Part shown: piece after piece, positions 5,466-9,271 of the stretch | How positions within the stretch are numbered: the first letter of the stretch is position 1 | Layout of the letters: each line of letters begins with the position of its first letter | Source of the DNA: CAYZNE01 sp964461035 | Lineage (GTDB): Archaea; Nanobdellota; Nanobdellia; Woesearchaeales; CAYZNE01 | Length of the DNA stretch: 9,271 nt | Direction of reading: 5' to 3' | Assembly (NCBI GenBank): GCA_964461035.1 | Contig: CAYWRI010000031.1 | Coordinates: 1 to 9,271, forward strand | Position numbers and translations under genes: made by a program | Notes under the pieces: generated by a model | What the model was told of the DNA's origin: nothing | Database searches by the model: none | What the model saw: only the letters and a program-made list of their open reading frames with translations

Positions 5466-5951
5466 TTACTCCTTTTTCTCTTCTGCTTTTGGTTCAGCTT
5501 TCACTTCGGGTTTAGCTTCTTCCTTTACTTCTGCTTTTGGTTTAGTTTCTTCTTTTACTTCTTCCTTAGCTTCTTCTTTCACTTTTGGTTTAGTTTCTTC
5601 TTTTACTTCTTCCTTAGCTTCTTCTTTCACTTTTGGTTTAGTTTCTTCTTTCTTTTCTTTTTTAACAACAGCTTTAATTTCACTTCTTTTCAAGAGATGT
5701 TTTGGTTCAAGTTTATTCTTTATTTCTTGACTTTCATAAACATGTGCTTCAAGTTGTGCCGTAGTTGAACCAAATTTATTTGATATTTCTTTGATTATAA
5801 TTTGATTTTCTTTAATTTTAAGTTGTTTCGCAAGTTCTTTTATTACTTTTTCTCTTGAAGGAATTGGTTCACCAGAAAAATATATTTCTCCCATAATTGT
5901 TCTTCTATCTAAGAGCTTTTGTTGTTTATCATTCTTTATCTTTAAATCCAT
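5466..5951 (-). CDS. rps24e: Small ribosomal subunit protein eS24 (S24e) with Lys/Glu repeat tail
   Basis: The first 95 or so residues form a normal archaeal S24e: Leu-Asp-Arg-Arg near 14-17, EIYFSGEPIPSREKV at 22-36, the FGSTTAQLEAHVYES strand at 60-74, and EPKHLLKR at 82-89. The usual archaeal protein ends at about this point. Here it continues for about 65 residues made almost only of Lys, Glu, Ala, Val, Pro and Thr, with the 16-residue unit ETKPKVKEEAKEEVKE at 103-118, again at 119-134, then ETKPK and degenerate copies. The tail should be disordered or helical and would project from the ribosome surface; its role is unknown. The Shine-Dalgarno AGGTG (5957-5961) lies 5 bases before the ATG, overlapping the end of spt4, which stops 10 bases upstream. 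Confidence 0.93.
   Translation of the reverse strand: MDLKIKNDKQQKLLDRRTIMGEIYFSGEPIPSREKVIKELAKQLKIKENQIIIKEISNKFGSTTAQLEAHVYESQEIKNKLEPKHLLKRSEIKAVVKKEKKEETKPKVKEEAKEEVKEETKPKVKEEAKEEVKEETKPKAEVKEEAKPEVKAEPKAEEKKE
5535..5651. repeat. Perfect 48-bp tandem repeat inside S24e
   Basis: Two copies, 5535-5582 and 5583-5630, look identical base for base, and a third begins at 5631 and matches for 21 bases. The period is a multiple of three, so each unit adds 16 residues without changing frame. Identity even at third codon positions points to recent slippage or unequal recombination. Confidence 0.92.
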
Positions 5952-5961
5952 TTTTACACCT

Positions 5962-6150
5962 TTATCGATTAACTTTTATTGCATATTCTCCTTTAATGTT
6001 TGCATTTATTTTTTTAGCAATAAATGATTTTCTAGCATCAATAACATTAATTTGGCCTTGCCAAGAAGTTGTAAATGCATTTCTTTTACATGCAGGACAA
6101 ACATTGCCTTCAACCAGCATCTTGCAATTTTTACATGCTTTTTTCTTCAT
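5962..6150 (-). CDS. spt4: Transcription elongation factor Spt4 (RpoE'')
   Basis: This 62-residue zinc protein pairs with Spt5/NusG to clamp RNA polymerase on DNA and increase processivity. The sequence begins MKKKACKNCKMLVEGNVCPAC, giving zinc ligands Cys6, Cys9, Cys18 and Cys21. It continues with FTTSWQGQINVID, the beta strand typical of Spt4, and ends at GEYAIKVN. The length is normal for archaea. Its ATG overlaps the rpo7 stop in an ATGA (6147-6150), and a Shine-Dalgarno AGGTG lies at 6156-6160 within the end of rpo7, so the two are translationally coupled. In many euryarchaea this pair also sits beside S24e and S27ae. Confidence 0.94.
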   Translation of the reverse strand: MKKKACKNCKMLVEGNVCPACKRNAFTTSWQGQINVIDARKSFIAKKINANIKGEYAIKVNR

Positions 6151-6710
6151 TTTTGCACCTTTGCTTTTTTAGGATTAGTTAAATCTTCAATAATCCAGTC
6201 TTTCTTTCCAAGACCTTCCTGTCTCATAGTTATTCCTATTTTAGGATTGTTTATATCCTTATATGAAACTGCAATAATTTTACCAACACATTCATCATTC
6301 ACTCTTAATGATCTGTGTGTTTCTTTACCTTGAAGCTGTTTATCCTTTGAGAAGCTAACAAAATCATTCATTGTTTGACTGATATGTATCATTCCTTCAA
6401 TAGGACCTAAACCTAAAAATGCTCCAAAATCAGTTATATCTTTTATTTTGCCAATTGCTAATTCTTGAAGCTCTGGCTTGAATGTTAATAATGAAAACTC
6501 TGTTTTATAGTAAGTTGCACCATCTTCAGGTATAATTATACCATCTTTTACATCATCAACACCGCAGACATCTATGACAATACCAAAATCTCTGGATATA
6601 TATCCTGAATAAGATGTTTTTACTTCCTTGATAATTGCGTCCTTTGTTTTTTCTCCATATAACTTTGGAGACAATCTTATGTGGTCTTTAACTTTAACTT
6701 TATAGTACAT
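6147..6710 (-). CDS. rpo7: DNA-directed RNA polymerase subunit Rpo7 (RpoE')
   Basis: This 187-residue protein is the archaeal equivalent of Rpb7 and, with Rpo4, forms the stalk of RNA polymerase that binds nascent RNA and helps open promoters. The N-terminal half (1-80, starting MYYKVKVKDHIRLSP) is the tip-associated domain, with GATYYKTEFSLLTF at 64-77. An S1 RNA-binding domain follows: GKIKDITDFGAFLGLGPIEG at 87-106, MIHISQ at 107-112, KIGITMRQEGLG at 157-168. Length is standard. The Shine-Dalgarno GGTGA (6717-6721) sits 6 bases before the ATG. The upstream PIN gene ends 15 bases away. Its partner Rpo4 is not in this window. Confidence 0.96.
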   Translation of the reverse strand: MYYKVKVKDHIRLSPKLYGEKTKDAIIKEVKTSYSGYISRDFGIVIDVCGVDDVKDGIIIPEDGATYYKTEFSLLTFKPELQELAIGKIKDITDFGAFLGLGPIEGMIHISQTMNDFVSFSKDKQLQGKETHRSLRVNDECVGKIIAVSYKDINNPKIGITMRQEGLGKKDWIIEDLTNPKKAKVQK

Positions 6711-6725
6711 TTAGTTTCACCCGAA

Positions 6726-7130
6726 TTACTGAAAATATATATTTTTCTTTTGTTTTACACTTAGCACTTTTATACTTTGTTCGTGTGCTTTCCGAATCAA
6801 ATCTTTATCAATTGTTGCAATTGCAACGCTAAATCCTTTATCTTTGAATTTTATAGCTTTATTTATAAGAGCATCATCTGTATGTTGGTCTAAGGAACTA
6901 TGTTCTATTTTTAAGTTTTTTTGTTTTAAAATGCTTAAACCAAACTTAGCAGCTTTTCTATCAATCGTCTTTAGCTCCTTCTTTTTAGATAAGTACTCTA
7001 GTTCTTTCACCACTAAATCAATGGTTAACAACTCATAAGAGTCTTGAACTGCTTGAAATAGACCTTCAAATATGTCAATATTTAATGTTATTGGTACCAT
7101 GAGAAAGTTAGTATCAAGTATAATTTTCAT
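6726..7130 (-). CDS. PIN-domain ribonuclease-like protein (Fcf1/VapC9 type)
   Basis: A single PIN domain with the expected acidic residues for metal-dependent RNA cleavage. Numbered from the ATG at 7136 these are Asp8 in ILDTNFLM, Glu45 in VVKELEYL, Asp87 and Asp88 in TDDALI, and Asp110 in IATIDKDLIRKA. Such genes lie next to rpo7 in many archaea, usually after aIF2-gamma, and resemble the Fcf1/Utp24 group, which points to rRNA processing rather than a toxin. No antitoxin gene accompanies it, which supports that reading, but the function is inferred. I chose the ATG at 7130 (134 residues, starting MKIILDTN) because a TATA-like element at 7149-7157 lies 23 bases upstream; the ATG at 7136 would be only 17 bases from it. 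It is the first gene of the minus-strand operon. Confidence 0.88.
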   Translation of the reverse strand: MKIILDTNFLMVPITLNIDIFEGLFQAVQDSYELLTIDLVVKELEYLSKKKELKTIDRKAAKFGLSILKQKNLKIEHSSLDQHTDDALINKAIKFKDKGFSVAIATIDKDLIRKAHEQSIKVLSVKQKKNIYFQ

Positions 7131-7146
7131 AGTCATATATATTTCA

Positions 7147-7157
7147 AATATAAATAT
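7147..7157 (-). promoter_or_regulatory. Promoter of the PIN-rpo7-spt4-S24e-S27ae operon
   Basis: The minus strand reads AAAGA followed by ATATTTATATT, a purine-rich TFB element and TATA box. Its centre is 23 bases before ATG 7130, implying a leaderless head gene. It lies about 60 bases from the divergent cbf5 TATA box. Confidence 0.5.
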
Positions 7158-7214
7158 TCTTTAAAAACTTTGTTCATATTGAGCTTGTTCCAACGATAAA
7201 TAAGATTAGATAGT

Positions 7215-7228
7215 GAAAACTTTAAAAA
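7215..7228 (+). promoter_or_regulatory. BRE/TATA promoter of cbf5
   Basis: GAAAAC (7215-7220) followed by TTTAAAAA (7221-7228) is a good TFB-element/TATA pair. Its centre is about 26 bases before the ATG at 7251, predicting a leaderless mRNA and supporting that start codon. Confidence 0.6.
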
Positions 7229-7250
7229 GCCATAGCTATTCTTTGAAAGT

Positions 7251-8201
7251 ATGAACACTCTTCCTTTTAAAAATATAAAACGAGACATAATTTCACTTTC
7301 ATCGGGAGATTTTAAATCTTCAAATATCATAATCATGCCTAAATTATTACATAATTCTCTTATTGTTATTGATAAACCTGCAGGACCAACAAGTCATCAA
7401 GTTAGCGGTTTTGTAAAAAAAATATTGCATCTTGACAAAGCAGGTCATTCTGGAACTCTTGATCCTAATGTTACAGGAGTTTTGCCAGTTGCTTTAGGTA
7501 TTGGAACAAAAATAATTCAAGCATTACTTAATGCAGGAAAAGAATATGTTTGCTTAATGCATGTTCATGATGATCTTGATGAATCACAATTAAAAGAAGC
7601 AATAATGAGTTTTCAAGGTAAAATAAAACAATTACCTCCGGTAAGAAGTGCTGTAAAACGACAAGAAAGATTCAGAACAATTTATTATATTGACATTCTT
7701 GAAATAAAAGGAAGAGATGTTCTTTTCAAAGTTGGTTGTCAAGCAGGAACATACATTAGAAAATTATGTTCCGATATTGGTTTAAAACTTGGTTGTGGTG
7801 CTCACATGGCTGAACTTCGAAGAACAGAAGCAGGTCCTTTTAGTGAATCGAAAGCAATCACTCTTCAAGATTTAGCTGATGCATATCATGAATACAAAGA
7901 AAATCAAAATGAAAAACCCTTAAGAAATATACTAATTCCTTTAGAAAATTGTATAGACCACTTACCTAAAATTTGGGTAAAAGATTCAAGTGTTGAAACA
8001 TTGTGCAAAGGTGCACAACTTAAAATGCCGGGCATTGTTAAAATTCATTCAGGAATAAAAAGAGGAGATATGGTTGCTCTCTTAACTATGAACAATGAAC
8101 TGCTATTATTAGGAGAATCAAAAATAGATACAACATCTGGAAAACCAAATCCCAAATCGGGGTTAGCAGTAAAAACAATTAGGGTTTTCAAACTAATTTA
8201 A
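7251..8201 (+). CDS. cbf5: H/ACA RNA-guided pseudouridine synthase Cbf5 (TruB family)
   Basis: This 316-residue enzyme is the catalytic subunit of archaeal H/ACA ribonucleoproteins, converting uridines of rRNA, and probably tRNA U55, to pseudouridine with Nop10, Gar1 and L7Ae. Evidence: VIDKPAGPTSHQV at 39-51; the catalytic motif AGHSGTLDPNVTGVLPVAL at 64-82 with Asp71; LPPVRSAVKR at 128-137; GTYIRKL at 166-172; GAHMAELRRTEAGPF at 183-197. A C-terminal PUA domain runs from about 238 to 316 (WVKDSSVETLCKGA, GIKRGDMVALLT). The N terminus is short, but LPFKNIKRDI at 4-13 resembles the start of longer archaeal Cbf5 proteins, and a TATA box 26 bases upstream supports ATG 7251 over the internal ATG at 7335. 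The C terminus lacks the short extension seen in Pyrococcus. It is divergent from the PIN operon. Confidence 0.95.
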   Translation: MNTLPFKNIKRDIISLSSGDFKSSNIIIMPKLLHNSLIVIDKPAGPTSHQVSGFVKKILHLDKAGHSGTLDPNVTGVLPVALGIGTKIIQALLNAGKEYVCLMHVHDDLDESQLKEAIMSFQGKIKQLPPVRSAVKRQERFRTIYYIDILEIKGRDVLFKVGCQAGTYIRKLCSDIGLKLGCGAHMAELRRTEAGPFSESKAITLQDLADAYHEYKENQNEKPLRNILIPLENCIDHLPKIWVKDSSVETLCKGAQLKMPGIVKIHSGIKRGDMVALLTMNNELLLLGESKIDTTSGKPNPKSGLAVKTIRVFKLI

Positions 8202-8263
8202 TTTTTAGAATCAAATCTTTATCCGAATTTATCTGAAAATATTTCGATTTATTTTCATAAATT

Positions 8264-8272
8264 AATATTAAA
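8264..8272 (+). promoter_or_regulatory. Possible TATA element of the LysM-like gene
   Basis: AATATTAAA is centred 26 bases before the ATG at 8294, the same spacing as the other leaderless genes here. The surrounding DNA is so A+T-rich that a match of this quality could be chance, and no TFB element stands out. An AGAATCAA/TTGATTCT pair (8207-8214, 8278-8285) brackets the gap and may also be chance. Confidence 0.3.
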
Positions 8273-8293
8273 TGTTATTGATTCTTAATTTTT

Positions 8294-9271
8294 ATGGGAT
8301 TATTTACAAATTTTAAAAAAATTTATGAGCCAATAAAAAATATATTTTTATTAAATGACAAAAATAAAGCTTTCAAATCAAATTATAACATTAGTTCTGA
8401 TGAAAAATCTAATAATATTAATTCTATTGCAGATTCTGATGACTTAATTCATCCTAATATAAAACACAAAAAAAGAATTTTTGCATTATCACTATATTTA
8501 ATATTTTCTTTCCTATTATACTCTCCTCTAAATGAAATGAATAGATACCAAGATATAATGGATAAAGGTTTTTATGAACTTTTCAAAAATTCATCTAATC
8601 AAACTCTCAGCTTATCAAATAATAATATTTTTAGAACAGATTCTAGTAACACTATTTTATATAATCCAATTTCTCAAAACACTATTAAGCCAATTTACGA
8701 TGTTTTTGAAATAACACATTCAGTTAAAAAAAAGGAAACACTAACATCAATTGCTAAACAATATTCTTCTGAAAATACAGACCAAAACACAATTAATAAA
8801 AAAATAATAAGTATACAGACTTTAAATAATATTGTTCCCAACAAAGACAATGATTATCTTATTTGTCAAAATGGAAAAATAATCCAAGGACATGATGGTC
8901 TGGTTGATATCATACATGAAAATGAATTATTATTCGTTGAAAGAAATGTTTGTGTGCATTCTGAAAAATCTAATGTGATGATTGTAAAAGATAATCAAAA
9001 AATAGTTAATGACAAAATTATTCAAGAAAAAAACACTCAAAACATACAACATAAAAAAGAAATAATTGATAATAATAAATCTAATTTACCTTTATTAACA
9101 CTAGAAGACAATTCTGATAATTCAATCAATTTAAATAATTCTGTAGATGAGTATAATTCTAAGATTTCTAAAAAATCAGTTAATGCAAACACGGTTTATG
9201 CAATATTTACTAAAAAGTTTTCTTTTAATTCAGACTCGCTTCCAAAACTCCTATTTAATAGACAATACCGT
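8294..9271 (+). CDS. Membrane-anchored Asn-rich protein with LysM-like segment, N-terminal part (cut by right edge)
   Basis: The frame is open from ATG 8294 through the last base, 326 codons with no stop. Residues 1-60 are hydrophilic and end in HPNIKHKKR. Residues 62-79 (IFALSLYLIFSFLLYSPL) form a single membrane helix. The positive charges before it predict the N terminus inside and the remainder outside the cell. Residues 142-158 (HSVKKKETLTSIAKQYS) follow the LysM pattern in which a V-x-x-G-D-T-L-x-x-I-A core binds N-acetylglucosamine polymers; the Gly-Asp is replaced by Lys-Lys-Glu. The segment continues to ELLFV near 215, longer than a normal LysM. Residues 225-300 are Asn/Lys/Asp-rich and probably disordered. 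A new domain may begin near 300. I do not recognise the whole protein. LysM proteins often carry a cell-wall hydrolase, but nothing visible here shows one. Confidence 0.7.
   Translation, partial: MGLFTNFKKIYEPIKNIFLLNDKNKAFKSNYNISSDEKSNNINSIADSDDLIHPNIKHKKRIFALSLYLIFSFLLYSPLNEMNRYQDIMDKGFYELFKNSSNQTLSLSNNNIFRTDSSNTILYNPISQNTIKPIYDVFEITHSVKKKETLTSIAKQYSSENTDQNTINKKIISIQTLNNIVPNKDNDYLICQNGKIIQGHDGLVDIIHENELLFVERNVCVHSEKSNVMIVKDNQKIVNDKIIQEKNTQNIQHKKEIIDNNKSNLPLLTLEDNSDNSINLNNSVDEYNSKISKKSVNANTVYAIFTKKFSFNSDSLPKLLFNRQYR

Noticed and set aside
5535..5651. Tandem repeats as a CRISPR array or mobile-element end
   Set aside because: The units are contiguous without spacers, have a 48-base codon-compatible period and lie wholly within the S24e frame.
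5314..5768. Two Phe/Ser-rich plus-strand frames opposite S24e and S27ae
   Set aside because: They are complements of the Lys/Glu repeats and Lys-rich codons. The low-complexity FF/SS pattern follows directly from that, and there is no promoter.
5897..6333. Plus-strand frames opposite spt4, S24e and rpo7
   Set aside because: They are antisense to well-supported genes, with no ribosome site and no family resemblance.
6726..7130. PIN gene as a VapC toxin of a toxin-antitoxin pair
   Set aside because: No small antitoxin gene adjoins it, and it is fused into the rpo7/spt4/ribosomal operon in the order known for the Fcf1-like archaeal protein.
7133..7336. 67-codon minus-strand frame upstream of the PIN gene
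   Set aside because: It lies opposite the N-terminal codons of cbf5 and across both divergent promoters, and its product resembles nothing known.

Overview
The window is about 9.3 kb of very A+T-rich archaeal DNA. The archaeal assignment rests on Rpo7 (RpoE'), Spt4, ribosomal proteins S24e and S27ae, a Cbf5-type pseudouridine synthase, TATA boxes set about 23-29 bases upstream of start codons, poly-T terminators and a tRNA gene without encoded CCA. Tight packing, Lys/Asn-rich proteins and several short family members suggest a reduced DPANN-type genome, perhaps the Woesearchaeota/Pacearchaeota group. That placement is inference from overall character, not from a phylogeny.

Layout, left to right. 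(1) A DEAD-box RNA helicase runs off the left edge on the minus strand. Across a 300-base divergent spacer with two palindromes lies a free-standing B3/4 tRNA-editing-like protein (+). (2) A 514-residue sodium:solute symporter (+), recalling the DUR3/urea branch, has its own promoter, leader and Shine-Dalgarno site, and looks less A+T-rich than its neighbours. (3) A tRNA-dihydrouridine synthase converges on it from the minus strand. (4) A J-domain protein and tRNA-Phe(GAA) follow on the minus strand. (5) A compact minus-strand operon, in transcription order PIN-domain protein, rpo7, spt4, S24e, S27ae, has short gaps, one ATGA overlap and a poly-T terminator just before the tRNA promoter. S24e carries a Lys/Glu tail encoded by perfect 48-base tandem repeats. 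(6) Divergent from the operon, cbf5 (+) has a leaderless-type promoter. (7) The right edge holds the first 326 codons of an Asn-rich, membrane-anchored protein with a LysM-like segment.

Most genes belong to the information machinery: transcription (Rpo7, Spt4), ribosome (S24e, S27ae), RNA modification (Dus, Cbf5), tRNA quality control (B3/4), RNA unwinding (DEAD) and protein folding (J domain). The symporter and the LysM-like surface protein are the exceptions. Initiation appears to follow two modes. Genes at transcript heads mostly have a TATA box about 26 bases before the ATG and no Shine-Dalgarno site, implying leaderless mRNA. Genes inside the operon have GGTG or GGAG sites 5-9 bases before the ATG. 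I found no CRISPR array, insertion sequence, integrase or obvious new defence system. The most open questions are the LysM-like protein and the repeat tail of S24e.
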